In this document: in pieces, positions 33,364-42,690 of the stretch
Position numbering within the stretch: the stretch's first letter is position 1
Layout: every line of letters begins with the position of its first letter
NCBI GenBank assembly: GCA_946406115.1
Contig: OX291557.1
Span: 16,152,501-16,216,500, forward strand
Length of the DNA: 64,000 nucleotides
Direction of reading: 5' to 3'
Origin: Apoda limacodes
Taxonomy: Eukaryota; Arthropoda; Insecta; Lepidoptera; Limacodidae
The notes under the pieces: model-generated
Told to the model about the DNA's origin: nothing
What the model saw: the letters and a program-made list of their open reading frames with translations, nothing else
Database searches by the model: none
Made by a program: the position numbers and the translations under genes

Positions 33364-33876
33364 GAGGGCGATATAGGCTAGAAACTTAATTACTGTAATT
33401 CTAAAGTTGTGTATGCAACGTAACGTTATGCACTGTAAATCATTAGATGATTTCATATACATGACTTTGAGATATATATGTTATACACTTCTTAAGTAAG
33501 TTATACCGTAATGACGCCTTGAAACTTTTAATTGGAATTTAACGTTATTACCGTTTTGTAGTCACATTTTTGGACTTTTTGCTACAACTTAGAGTCAATG
33601 CAATAAATAACAAGCTATTCTAATTATTTAATCAACTTTCATTACAATAAAATGCAATACACGCTTTAAAAATTTGCACAAGTGTTGAAACAATGGTCAC
33701 TTCCAGATTTTTTATTGCAATCAATACAATAAATGAAAATCATTCAGTGAGGTAATGCACTAGACAAAAGCAATTTTTATAACATATATTTTTTTCAATC
33801 CTTTAGATGCTATAGTTTAGCCACAAAATTTGCACAAAAACGGCGTATTTTCGCGGTCTAGCCTATAACCGCAGCC
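33364..33876. mobile_element. TTAA-flanked MITE, copy 2
   Basis: 513 bp between perfect TTAA duplications at 33360-33363 and 33877-33880. The ends GAGGGCGATATAGGCTAGA and TCTAGCCTATAACCGCAGCC are inverted repeats. The body matches the copy at 12.3 kb over its whole length with scattered substitutions and small indels (for example a 12-base insertion near 33420). The TTAA target and the lack of a transposase mark a non-autonomous piggyBac-type element. Confidence 0.85.
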
Positions 33877-33880
33877 TTAA

Positions 33881-34220
33881 ATGAATATTATGTAAAACGG
33901 AAAACAGAGAATACATTAAAAAAAGAAAAAAAAGAATACATTAAAAGAAGAATGCATATAAAAATGTTTACGTAAGCAATTTAAACTTAATCAAGAAATG
34001 GAAAAACTCTTGTCATGTATTTACAGTGCAACAAACTTTTCTGACCCGGTGGTCTGTAATAAAACTATAGTCACCATATCAAAAAGTGTAAATTTACGGG
34101 ACACTAGCGACCACACACCGTGTCAGAAATGTTTTTTGCACTGTATTTATCTTACGATTCACACGTTTTAAAAGCACATGTTTACACCTACCACTGTAAC
34201 CTGTTTTATTATTATTAATT
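33881..34220. other. No gene seen
   Basis: A short AT-rich interval with an AAAGAATACATTAAAAGAAG duplication near 33912-33950. Confidence 0.35.
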
Positions 34221-34535
34221 ATAGCTGGAAGGCTACGAAAAGTTCGTGGCCTAGTCACATTCGTTTGTCAGAATCAATACGCAATGCTAAGCAACGTCGG
34301 GCGTGGTCAGTACTGAGATGGGTGACAGCAGGTGGCAGATTTTTCTGATCTCCGTGCTCCGTGCTGTGTGAAACCGTCGGTCCTGGCTGTTGTAGATGTG
34401 TGGCTTGAGCACACTGATAATCAAGTGTCAACCGCTATGGACTATGGCCTAAGCTTCCTTCTCTAACGAGAGGCCTGCAGAAGCAGTGGGCGTATAATGG
34501 CTTAGGCGAAGAGGCAAGCAAGAACTGAGAGCAAG
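34221..34535 (+). mobile_element. 5S-rRNA-derived SINE, copy 2, longer
   Basis: Bases 34286-34326 match the 5S rRNA internal promoter (CTAAGCAACGTCGGGC, GTGGTCAGTACTGAGATGGG, TGAC). A SINE body follows: AGGTGGCAGATTTTTC, CCGTCGGTCCTGGCTGTTG, AGAGGCCTG and GCGTATAATGG. A 5' part, GGCTACGAAAAGTTCGTGGC, forms a small inverted repeat. A related tail without the 5S head occurs at 40258-40385. One base (CTGAG for CTTGG) breaks the promoter match. Confidence 0.75.
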
Positions 34536-34660
34536 TCTCTTTTTCATCATGATCCAAGAAAATTTTGGACATGTAGACGGACGAATATAATCTCTTAATT
34601 ATAAGACTTATATTTTTTACATTTAGCTACGGATCCCTAAAAATTGATTGTGGTAATTAC

Positions 34661-34850
34661 GTAGACATAAAGATCTAGACAGTGAATTTCCTAGCCATCT
34701 TTAAAGTAAATATTGCTGATGTGAGTAAAAGAGACAAAACGACTGTACAGTATGGAAGTAGTTCAAGAAGTATCGCGTTGTCTCTTTCTAAACAGTTGCC
34801 AATTTTGTGAGGCAATATTGCGCAGTCCATAGGACAGGTTACAGAAGTCT
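34661..34850 (+). repeat. Dispersed repeat, copy B (partner at 1251-1510)
   Basis: It shares GTGAATTTCCTAGCCA, TGTCTCTTTCTA and GCGCAGTCCATAGG with copy A, in the same order, but is about 70 bases shorter in the middle. Confidence 0.55.
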
Positions 34851-34974
34851 ATGTAATACCTACCGCCTATGACACGAATGTCATATGCGAAGCAAATTAA
34901 GAACCAGATAACTACCAAAACAAAACTACAAACATCGACCCGTTTCAACTACTATTGAAAACAACTAACGAAGA

Positions 34975-35560
34975 AATAGATAGAATAATTGTTGACTTTT
35001 AATTAAATACTGGTGTTTGCTATGATAGCATCTCAGCTCAAGTATGAAAATCACTTGAAGACTACATCGCCACAGTTCTAACACACTTATTCAGTCGTTG
35101 TCTTAGAGACGGAATCCTTCCGGATTTCTTAAAAAGTCCATAATTGTTCCTATCCCTAAGACTGGATAAAGAGACTTGTCAATAATAACCGACCAATCTC
35201 AATATTCTTGACATTCTATATAGTTTTAAAAAAAATTATAAAGAATAGGCTACTTACCTTTTTAGAAACGAAAGGCTTGCTTTCAGATAATCAATACGGT
35301 TGTAGAAATGGGCGATCATCAGAAAACGCGGTTTTTAAACTAACAAATTTTGGATGAGAAAAGAAATGGCTGACAATATTCTTGAAAGTTTTAGACATGG
35401 TCTCACTTTCAAAGCTTTACCTTAAACAAGAGAACATGGGCATAAAAGGAAATCAACTTCTTCAGCTATAGAATAGACTTTATACCAAATGTACCCAAAG
35501 TACACTCAGCTGCAAAACGGATACCTCAAGTTCTTTTATCGTATGAACTCCATGTAAATT
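34975..35560 (+). pseudogene. LINE reverse transcriptase relic
   Basis: Pieces of one reverse transcriptase lie in different plus frames: LRDGILPDFLK and IVPIPKTG (motif 0-1), NRPISIL, then NQYGCRNGRSSENAVFKLTN (motif 2), then VLDMVS with the first Asp region. Many stops and at least three frameshifts. The fragment ends before the YADD motif. The family is jockey/CR1-like and differs in sequence from the two longer LINEs here. Confidence 0.65.
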
Positions 35561-35746
35561 GATGTAAGTTCACGTTCACAAAAAAAAAAAACTAGGTGGC
35601 GTGGTTTACTGAAGTAGTGAGATTACGTTTGCTACACACAGAAAGACAATCGATATATCGACCATTTAATAGATAGATCGCTAGCTCAATTTGTCGGGGC
35701 CCTGGGTCTCATTCTCATAGTGTGTTTTGTTAGTAGTTTTGCTTTA

Positions 35747-35931
35747 TCTTTATATATATAATTTTACTGTACGTGTGTATGTCACTGTACTTCTTCTAAA
35801 CGATTTTCTGGACCGATTTGAATGATTTTTTTTTTGTATGCGTTTGCGCCCTGGATATTTTAGATTCACAAATCAATCCGGCAGATGGCGCTGTAGTAGG
35901 CATGCAGGACAACGTCTGCCCGGTCAGCTAG
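35747..35931 (+). mobile_element. Short non-autonomous Helitron
   Basis: 185 bp starting TCTTTATATATATAATTTTA and ending GTCTGCCCGGTCAGCTAG. It is flanked by A at 35746 and T at 35932, the A/T target of Helitrons. The end has a short GC-rich region before CTAG, as Helitrons require, though the hairpin is weak. I recognise the sequence between as one very common in lepidopteran genomes. The plus frame through it (35838-36083) is a repeat-derived shadow. It contains CTCF-like AGATGGCGCT at 35883. Confidence 0.65.
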
Positions 35932-35984
35932 TTTTTTATAATTTTGTTTTGTTTTTATTGTATTATTACGTGTCTCATATGTGG

Positions 35985-36075
35985 TGTTGCAAGCATCCAT
36001 ACGCCACGGTGACCGTTTATCATCAGGCGGACCGTGTGCTTGTTTGCCACCTTAGTAGTATAAAAACAAAAAAAA
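35985..36075 (+). mobile_element. 3' end of the LINE family of 7.5-9.5 kb
   Basis: GTTGCAAGCATCCATACGCC, then CATCAGGCGGACCGTGTGCT and CACCTTAGTAGTATAAAA match the tail at 9430-9512. It is 5'-truncated to about 90 bases. Confidence 0.8.
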
Positions 36076-36344
36076 AATTATAAATTAATTTGAGACCGAG
36101 TTATTATAAAGATTAAACGAGGCGGTGTCATTGCGTTTTGCAGTTTTGATAATTCTGTGCTTTTGATTACTTATCAATAATTGAAAGTTAAAGTATAGTT
36201 CTAAGAATAGTGTGTTTTGCTTGACCTTAAGTTATAAATAAAATAATATTTTACTATCACGAAATAAATAGTTCAGAAACGTACAAAACCAAAAATAAGT
36301 TTTGAATGTTATTTTAAATATAAAAACTATTGGTTATGCTTATT

Positions 36345-36795
36345 AGCCCGGTCTCCACTATGTCACGTAGTATGGAACGCATTGAATCTATAAGGATTTT
36401 GTACAGATTTGAATCACTAATACTGTCCCATATTTTAAACAATGAGCCGCTTCTGCAGTTCGCTCATTCTGATTATCCCAACGTTGGACAATGAAACCCC
36501 ATTAATTTTCAATGCGACTTAAATCCGGTGTTCTAAAAGGCTAAGGTGAAATCACTCTCGCACACCACGCGAACGGTGTATTGGACAATTATCTTGCACA
36601 AACGTTATTAACGGCAATTCTTTCTCCGGATACACATTTCGAACGGTGGGTAGCATGATCTCTTCCGGGTCTTCCACATAATTAGCACTATTTGCTCAAC
36701 TGGGTAGTCTGATTAGTTCTCCCAGGTCGGCTGCACTGATCCACCTCCACAAATTCACAGTTATACGACCGGGCTCCATATTGGGCACTATGTGA
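36345..36795 (-). pseudogene. Tc1/mariner-like transposase relic
   Basis: The minus-strand reading gives NMEPGRITVNLWRWI, EDPEEIMLPTVRNVYPEKEL and TFVQDNCPIHRSRGVRE. The QDN-x-PIH is the second catalytic aspartate motif of the Tc1 DDE/DDD domain. A stop stands where a Trp is usual just after RGVRE, and frame shifts follow. The last catalytic region (PDLNPIENLW in relatives) is not readable. Only the middle of the catalytic domain remains; no terminal inverted repeats were identified. In an intact element this enzyme cuts and pastes at TA sites. Confidence 0.65.
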
Positions 36796-36799
36796 CCAC

Positions 36800-37257
36800 T
36801 ATACAATGCTTACTTTTAATGCTGACAGTTGGGATGAAGTTTCTCTCTTTTCTCTTCTCTCTCTTTCGCCCAGAGCGGCTATGATAATGTCTGTCATTGG
36901 TTAGCTATAAATTCTCTTGAATTAACATATTTTTTGCATCCTGAGGAATTGTGAATATCAGGAAAAAACATCACATTACTTCCATGTAAATACAAAGATT
37001 TTTATGTTGTATGGTTAAATGTCATCTGAAAATAAAAGTATGACAAAACAAAAAATATTGAAAATACTTTAAATTAAAAAAAAAACACATTAATACTGTT
37101 CACTTGAATCGGTTGTAAATATCTAGTATGTAGATACCTGTGTTTTTTATTACCTATCACTAGTTAGGTACACCTGACATGTGTCAGGAACGCATTCTCA
37201 GAGCGGCTGGAATATAGTTTGAAATATCAGTGTTTGTAAACCATGTCGTAAGAAAAA
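36800..37257. other. No gene seen
   Basis: A CT-rich run (36840-36870) and AT-rich DNA; nothing coding. Confidence 0.35.
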
Positions 37258-37590
37258 ATCGGCCAAGTGCGAGTCGGACTCGCGGACGAAGGGTTCCGTA
37301 CCATTATCTATAAAAACGGCAAAAAAAACACGTTTATCGTATGGGAGCCCCAGTTAAATATTTGTTTTTTTTTAGTTTAATTATTTATTTTTAAAGTGAC
37401 TATGTTACTAAATATTCTGTTGCCGTTATCAATATCGAGCAAAATCAAGAAGAAAAATCATGTTTTGTTTTTAACAATTTGTAACTATATAACGGTTCAT
37501 GAGATACAGACTGGTGACAGACGGACGGACGGACGGACAGCGAAGCCTTAGTAATAGGGTTCCTAATTACCTTTCAGTTACGGAACTCTA
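37258..37590 (+). repeat. GAGTCGGACTCGC repeat, copy 1
   Basis: It begins GGCCAAGTGCGAGTCGGACT, then AGGGTTCCGTACCATTATC, and ends with (GGAC)n, CGAAGCCTTAGTAATAGGG and GTTACGGAACTCT. The outer GGTTCCGTA/TACGGAAC form an inverted pair. The same structure occurs at 53491-53882. It is one of the most abundant lepidopteran dispersed repeats; its class is uncertain. Confidence 0.65.
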
Positions 37591-37974
37591 AAAAGGCACG
37601 ATTGATCTAATATTTGGCGCAGGTATAGTTGGATGGATATTGTCTCGGTTATTGGCTTCGAGATAAGGACAAAAACGAGGTTTCTCTGCGGGTGAAACCG
37701 CGGCGTTCCTCTAGTCATAAATATAAATCTGCAGGTACCAATTACCACTCCTTGACAAAATAGTTTGAAAAAGTCACTAGAAAATGACATATTTTATGTA
37801 AACATTAACATTGTAGCAATGCCAAGTAATTACTGTGTCGATAACAATTTTCCACTCTCTGTTATGTCTCGCGTTATTGACACAATATTTCATTTAATTA
37901 AAATATAAGGAGAGATATATTGACATTATGCAAGTTGTATGTGTAATATACATATTATGTTAATGGATTAATTT

Positions 37975-38125
37975 TACAGTAGGTGGTGGCTGGATGGGTA
38001 CATATCCACATCATAATCAGGAGGCCAGCCTTTTTCACCAATCAATTTAGTCCTGCCTGTTTGACAGGTGTTGAAACCATCGCTGCCACTTTGCTTCTAT
38101 TGCTGTGTCTACCCTGGACAAGGTA
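37975..38125 (+). repeat. Repeat fragment, partner at 42590-42690
   Basis: Shared words: GGCTGGA(T/C)G..., ACACC/ACATC, TTTCACCAA(T/C)CA, TTTAGTCCTGC and a following GTGTTGAAACCATCGC / GGTGAACCCATCGG. Probably a SINE tail. Confidence 0.45.
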
Positions 38126-38571
38126 GTTTTATTTACCCATATGTACTACTAACATGAGAACAGTCATGAAGTTTAAAGTAATAAATGGCAAATGAACGAC
38201 CAAGAACAAAATGACATAACCCCTCTATAACATGCAAATGTTTTATTTAAACTATAGTCACTTATTTAAAATTATTTTGACATTTTAAGTATTGCCAAAG
38301 TAGCTTCAATTGCCTGCCTAATTAGTTTTAACTTGAGTAATAATAAATTGGAGATTTATCGAATGGTTCAAAGTATTACGTTCTTTATCACATCACACAT
38401 GTTTTTGTTATTTATATCGTACATTCTGTTTTTGCGTGACATATTTGAATGAATTGGTTTTTATTTAACTTATGTAAGGCCATATCAATAAGTACTTGGA
38501 GTTACTCAAATATTTTTAATAAGACATATTGTAATGTCACAGCGTAAAAATTCATTTCATTCATTTAACTC
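38126..38571. other. No gene seen
   Basis: AT-rich; no supported feature. Confidence 0.35.
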
Positions 38572-38830
38572 CCTCGCAGACTAGTTGGTAGTGTGGCCGG
38601 CTGCTTTACTGCTTTTTAGAGGGTGTGGGTTTGATTTCCGCACTTGACAAACATTTTATGTTATAAATAGTTGTGTTTTCTTTTGAGTCTGGGTGTATTT
38701 GTGTATAATATGTAAGTATTTAGAAAAAAATATGAAAAAAGTGTATTTATATCCGTTGTCTGGTATCCATTACTCAAGTTTTGCTTACTTTGCAGCCAGT
38801 TAGCGCGGTGTGTAATGTCCAAAAATATTA
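38572..38830 (+). mobile_element. tRNA-derived SINE, copy 2
   Basis: CTAGTTGGTAGTGTGGCCGG (A-box region), GGTTTGATTTCCGCAC (B box, better preserved than in copy 1), GAGTCTGGGTGTATTT and TTGTCTGGTATCC, then TTTTGCTTACTTTGCAGCC. It matches the copy at 7056-7310 throughout. Confidence 0.75.
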
Positions 38831-39091
38831 TTCATTCAGTCGGTCCTTGCTATGATATTTAATAGAAATTCGACAGCGAATAGAAAGTCATGACACTGTG
38901 ACAAAACGTATGACTGGCTAGACAACCCTCGACTAACCATATTTGAAAAGATATTGCAGCAAACTAGCACCGCCATTAAATATCCTCTATTTTCTCTTCC
39001 TAGAAATCGAATTTCTAAAACCAAATGTTGGAAATATAAAACTAGTCAAAAGCTATTTTTAGAAAGTTTTATATAGTTTGTAGAAAATATC

Positions 39092-39158
39092 TGTGACTTG
39101 TAGTTGGCATTTCTGCTAAAAGTGGCCTCTTTAGCAGAAACGCTATCTACAACTCACA
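39092..39158. repeat. 67-nt hairpin, 29-bp stem
   Basis: The arms TGTGACTTGTAGTTGGCATT (continuing to 39120) and 39130-39158 pair at 25 of 29 positions around a 9-base loop. Single mismatches are spread through the stem, as in precursor microRNAs, but nothing else supports a microRNA. It may equally be a tiny palindromic transposon. It lies about 2.4 kb upstream of the insulin-like gene. Confidence 0.6.
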
Positions 39159-39555
39159 AATTGTTCTTATTTCGTCAAAGTGACGGGTAAAGCGAAATCC
39201 AACTATGTTAAAAAATGTTAAAAATTTTGCTTACCTTAAATTATTAGTGTTGTTGCACTTACATGGGCCACGTCTTTGTGTCCTTATATCGTCTAAGGGA
39301 GCTTTAAATAACAGCTAATAATAAGAGAGAACATAAAAATAGGGACAGGATCTAGAACCTTAAATTAAAATACAAATGTTAAAAATACTTCTCTTCTATC
39401 GTGTGCGGTCCGAAACATTCCCCTGGCACTACACATAAAACAATATTAATCTTTTTATTAATCTTAATAATATGAGCGAAAATTGTTTCTAATTAGAATA
39501 AGCCAGGGCACAAAATTTTTATTAAGATATTTCTTTAGACAACAACTTGACACTG

Positions 39556-39752
39556 CTAGTGTTGCCATCCATTTAATACGTCATGCGCTTAGGGGATAGC
39601 CCTACCTACCCTACCCCCGTGACCCCCCGGTCATGCAAAGTGTGACAAAGGCAAATTTTTTATCCTAAAATTAGGAAAAAAGGGTGACAAGGAGAGAGGT
39701 GGAAGTGTAAAATTACGAAAATTTGCGTGACGTATTAAATTGATGGCCCTAG
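39556..39752. mobile_element. Small MITE with inverted ends
   Basis: The left end CTAGTGTTGCCATCCATTTA followed by ATACGTCATGCGC is mirrored at the right end (GCGTGACGTATTAAAT then TGATGGCCCTAG). The arms are about 30 bases with few mismatches, and the element is about 197 bp. CTAG or TA target duplication is possible. Confidence 0.6.
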
Positions 39753-40257
39753 AGTAATTTCAGGATATCTAATGGAGGCGCTAGTTAGCTGCTATATACC
39801 TACCCCTTAAGTCTCCCACCGCATCTTATCATTGCTCTGTCTAGGCGCCTTCGAATGCCGACTGTATAGATGCAATGAATGATTATGCTGCGGTAATATT
39901 TAACAAACAACGTGATTCATTTAAGGTCTAGAATACCAAAGTCGGTAACTACTTAATGTGTTTATAACATTAAGATATTTTATTTTAAGTACAACATAAC
40001 AAATGACGGAGTTGTTAGTTATACTAAGTATGTTATCTATACCTAAATGTTTATTACAAAAAAATAATAATACGGGTTTTCTGTTCGAATTCTCTCTAAT
40101 AGGTTTAAAAACGAAAGGGACCATTTATGAGGTGGATATTAAAAAGTAATATACTGGTACATAATACTGGGTGGTTTCTGCAAACATTCTGCACTTGGTT
40201 AAGCTTCTTTGCAAGTAATTGTGTAAGTTTAAATAATAAAAAAATAATCAATGTGAC
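39753..40257. other. No gene seen
   Basis: AT-rich; the minus frame 39921-40124 has no family signature. Confidence 0.35.
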
Positions 40258-40385
40258 GGAAATGTCTTAGTCTTCTTTGCAAGCCAACGGTCCTGGCTGT
40301 TCCCATATTATAATATCACTCGTTAAGCCAAGTCAGAGGCCTTATAATCTGACGTATAATGGTAATGGCTGAGGTAAGTAAGTAA
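40258..40385 (+). repeat. Tail of a 5S-SINE-like repeat
   Basis: AACGGTCCTGGCTGTTCC, AGAGGCCTTATAATCTG and GTATAATGGTAATGGCTGAG parallel the 3' body of the SINE at 34.2 kb. The 5S head is absent. Confidence 0.45.
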
Positions 40386-41445
40386 TATAGTATGTTTTTG
40401 TATTGATATTGAAATCAATGTTATAATGGTGTACTTTATGACATTGAACTCTTTTGTTTACTACTAGCTTGATTTGCAATGTTTTTTCTTAAATGCTATT
40501 TATTAGCTCCCTAGCATTTTTTACCGATTTCATTCGGTAAATAAATAAGGTTTTTATTTTAACATTGTTTCTGAAATATTACGAAACAAATTACAATAAT
40601 ATTAAAAAACCTTATTTATTCACTATGTATATATTAAGTACTAAACGAGAGGTTATTATTTATATAGTTTCGCTTCGTTAAGCGATTATCAGATATTTAA
40701 AAAAAAAACTATTTTCATTCATTTTAATGACTTCATAATGTGCAATAATAGGTTAGGGTTTATCAGAATGAGATTTTATGCGGATATCTCACATTTCTTA
40801 CAAATTAAGAAGGGAAAAAGTAACTGAAATTTTTCAAAAGCATTTTCGAAGATCTTTTCGACGACGCCTCACAGAATGGGATGCAAAGAAAATTTTTTTT
40901 TTTTTAGTTTAGCGTATGCTCTCGCAGTCACTACAGTTAAAAAACTCAATACAAAACTGTGTGACGGTTCTTTTGATACTGCTTCTTGAAAAATCTTATC
41001 AAAACCGATGCAATAATCTATATAAAGATGGATTTATAAGACTGTGAGGTATAAATAGACAGACGGAGGGTACGTGACGAAATTGTAAGGCTTCTGATTT
41101 TGCCATTTGGATAGGAAAGTCAATGCTAATATTAAAAAATCCAGAAGAATTTCCGTTTAACTTTGAATAAACGATAAAAACATTTTGCGTTTTACATCAA
41201 GTACGTAGGTACTTGTAGTAAACATGATCTGTTAACCACAAAATAGGACACAACCTAACGAACTCTCTACTTTTATTTTAAAAACATCCTCCAAACTAAC
41301 CTACTGATGGACCCTAAAAACAAGTTCTTATCTGAAGTCTATTAATAACAAATAGTGTACACACTTGACTCCTCGAGACCTCCTACATGTTGTTCTGAAC
41401 TTAATATTATAAGATGTCAGCAGCGTTGACATAGGTTATCGTACC
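40386..41445. other. No gene seen; upstream flank of the insulin-like gene
   Basis: AT-rich DNA with no other coding frame. A pyrimidine/adenine-rich region and a run of T at 40892-40908 mark no known element. Confidence 0.35.
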
Positions 41446-41481
41446 TATTTATTCAGAGACATAAACAGTCTCGTTCAGTAG
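41446..41481 (+). promoter_or_regulatory. Candidate core promoter of the insulin-like gene
   Basis: TATTTATT at 41446-41453 lies 31 bases before the A of an arthropod-type initiator TCAGTAG (41475-41481; +1 at 41477). The spacing is right for a TATA-initiator pair. It predicts a 5' leader of about 92 bases before the ATG at 41569. Confidence 0.45.
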
Positions 41482-41510
41482 ACGGAAACATCAGCTCCTT
41501 CGAGCAACTC

Positions 41511-41528
41511 ATGCTAGTCACTCTATAA
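41511..41528 (+). promoter_or_regulatory. Short upstream ORF (5 codons)
   Basis: ATG CTA GTC ACT CTA TAA lies within the predicted leader, 40 bases before the main start. If it is in the mRNA it could dampen translation. The context of its ATG (CTC before ATGC) is weak. Confidence 0.35.
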
Positions 41529-41568
41529 ACTAGTGAATTAAAAAAAAAAACAATAAATAAAAAAAAAG

Positions 41569-41889
41569 ATGTATTCTTCGATCATGAACATTATCGTGCT
41601 AACATACTTCTTATTAATTTTTGTGAGCATAATGGATTGTGAGCCGTTGACAATGAGTTCTGATGTAAAAGCTTCGTGCAATAAATATATCACCGATACT
41701 GTTTACCGACTGTGTACTGGAGGGATGGCTTTTGGTGATATGCCAATGTCTGATTTGTCGAATTTAAGAAGAAAAAGGGCTGCTTTGCATTTCAACAGTG
41801 AAAGGTTCAAAAGGCAATTAGTTGACGAGTGCTGTTCAACACCTTGTTCAATCTCTGAACTTATTCAATATTGTCCCGAAGGTTGGTGA
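41569..41889 (+). CDS. Insulin-like peptide precursor (bombyxin-type)
   Basis: A 106-residue secreted hormone precursor in one exon. Residues 1-24 form a signal peptide (hydrophobic IIVLTYFLLIFVSI), with a second possible start at Met6. The B chain has Cys37 and Cys49 with 11 residues between, the insulin spacing. RRKR (67-70) and KR (81-82) are processing sites around a C peptide of only 10 residues. The A chain has the insulin signature CC-x3-C-x8-C (Cys88, 89, 93, 102: CCSTPCSISELIQYC), preceded by QLVDE, whose Gln could cyclise. Mature B and A chains joined by three disulfides should act on the insulin receptor and influence growth and metabolism. Odd points: the Gly after the first B-chain Cys is missing (CNKY), the B chain runs on through GGMAFGDMPMSDLSNL, and a PEGW tail follows the last Cys. 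Lepidopteran bombyxin genes are often intronless and clustered; no second copy was found here. Confidence 0.9.
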   Translation: MYSSIMNIIVLTYFLLIFVSIMDCEPLTMSSDVKASCNKYITDTVYRLCTGGMAFGDMPMSDLSNLRRKRAALHFNSERFKRQLVDECCSTPCSISELIQYCPEGW

Positions 41890-41899
41890 ACAAAGTGAA

Positions 41900-42001
41900 A
41901 TGATTGACTTTGAAACTTACATTGCAAAGCTTAAGTGGATCAAGGTTGCGTCATTTGAAGATGACAATGGAAATTTTTTGTTTGAATTCAAAGGTTTCTA
42001 G
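41900..42001 (+). other. Short open frame in the 3' UTR of the insulin-like gene
   Basis: An ATG 11 bases after the insulin-like stop opens 33 codons (MIDFETYIAKLKWIKV ... FLFEFKGF) in the +1 frame. The composition is protein-like, but the length is within chance. It may be a relic of another gene or nothing. No family is recognised. Confidence 0.2.
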
Positions 42002-42214
42002 GCTGAAAGCCAGATCAAAGATCTTGATGTGATGTGTGTGTGACACGTCAAGGTGTAAAACTACAAGAATGACCTGAAATAGTAATATCACGATTCCGAT
42101 AACAGTACAATAAGAAGATTGATATTTTGTGATACGAGCAGTTTGTGAGAATAGAAAACTTTATTCATGATGTGTTATGAAAATGTAACTTGTATGACAG
42201 CCTTCTAAGAAGAT

Positions 42215-42330
42215 TGTCAGACAATCTGGTTAGAGACGCAGAACGCCGTTGACACGGACGGCTCAGGACAGCCCGTTGTGGATACATTTGGGAAGAGTAC
42301 GTTCAGCAGTGGACGTCTCCTGCTTGAATA
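42215..42330 (+). pseudogene. RTE-type LINE C-terminal fragment
   Basis: It ends EEYVQQWTSPA followed by a stop (about 42293-42328), the typical C terminus of lepidopteran RTE LINEs (AYVQQWT). The sequence before it (CGGCTCAGGACAGCCCG) is frameshifted. It lies inside the 3' UTR predicted for the insulin-like gene, if the poly(A) site at 42.5 kb is used. Confidence 0.6.
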
Positions 42331-42520
42331 ATGACATATGTGAACAAAAACCTTGCTGTCATGTAGTAAAATTGAAGATAATGAAATATTTTATTGATAA
42401 CTACTGTGTATTATAGGTAAATTAGTAGTGTATTCTTGTTTTGATCTCAGTATTTAAAGCAGCATACCTCTTTCAGTATATTGATTTATTTAATTTAAAT
42501 AATTATCAATATTATTTCTA

Positions 42521-42526
42521 AATAAA
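42521..42526 (+). terminator. Candidate poly(A) signal of the insulin-like gene
   Basis: AATAAA in an AT-rich context about 630 bases after the stop codon; no closer canonical signal was noticed. The transcript would include the RTE fragment at 42.2-42.3 kb. Confidence 0.35.
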
Positions 42527-42589
42527 CTATTTATTACGCTTTTTGTAGTATTCTTAATGTATTATAACGTCACGGTTTATATTCTCCGA

Positions 42590-42690
42590 AAGGGTTAACC
42601 AGTGGCTGGACACACACCCACACCACAATGTGGGGGATGGCCTAGTTTCACCAACCACTTTAGTCCTGCGTGACAAATGGTGAACCCATC
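42590..42690 (+). repeat. Repeat fragment, partner at 37975-38125
   Basis: CCAGTGGCTGGACACACACC, then GTTTCACCAACCACTTTAG and TCCTGC correspond to the copy at 38.0 kb. Confidence 0.45.

Noticed and set aside
35838..36083. 81-codon ORF as a gene
   Set aside because: It runs through a Helitron and a LINE tail, both repetitive.
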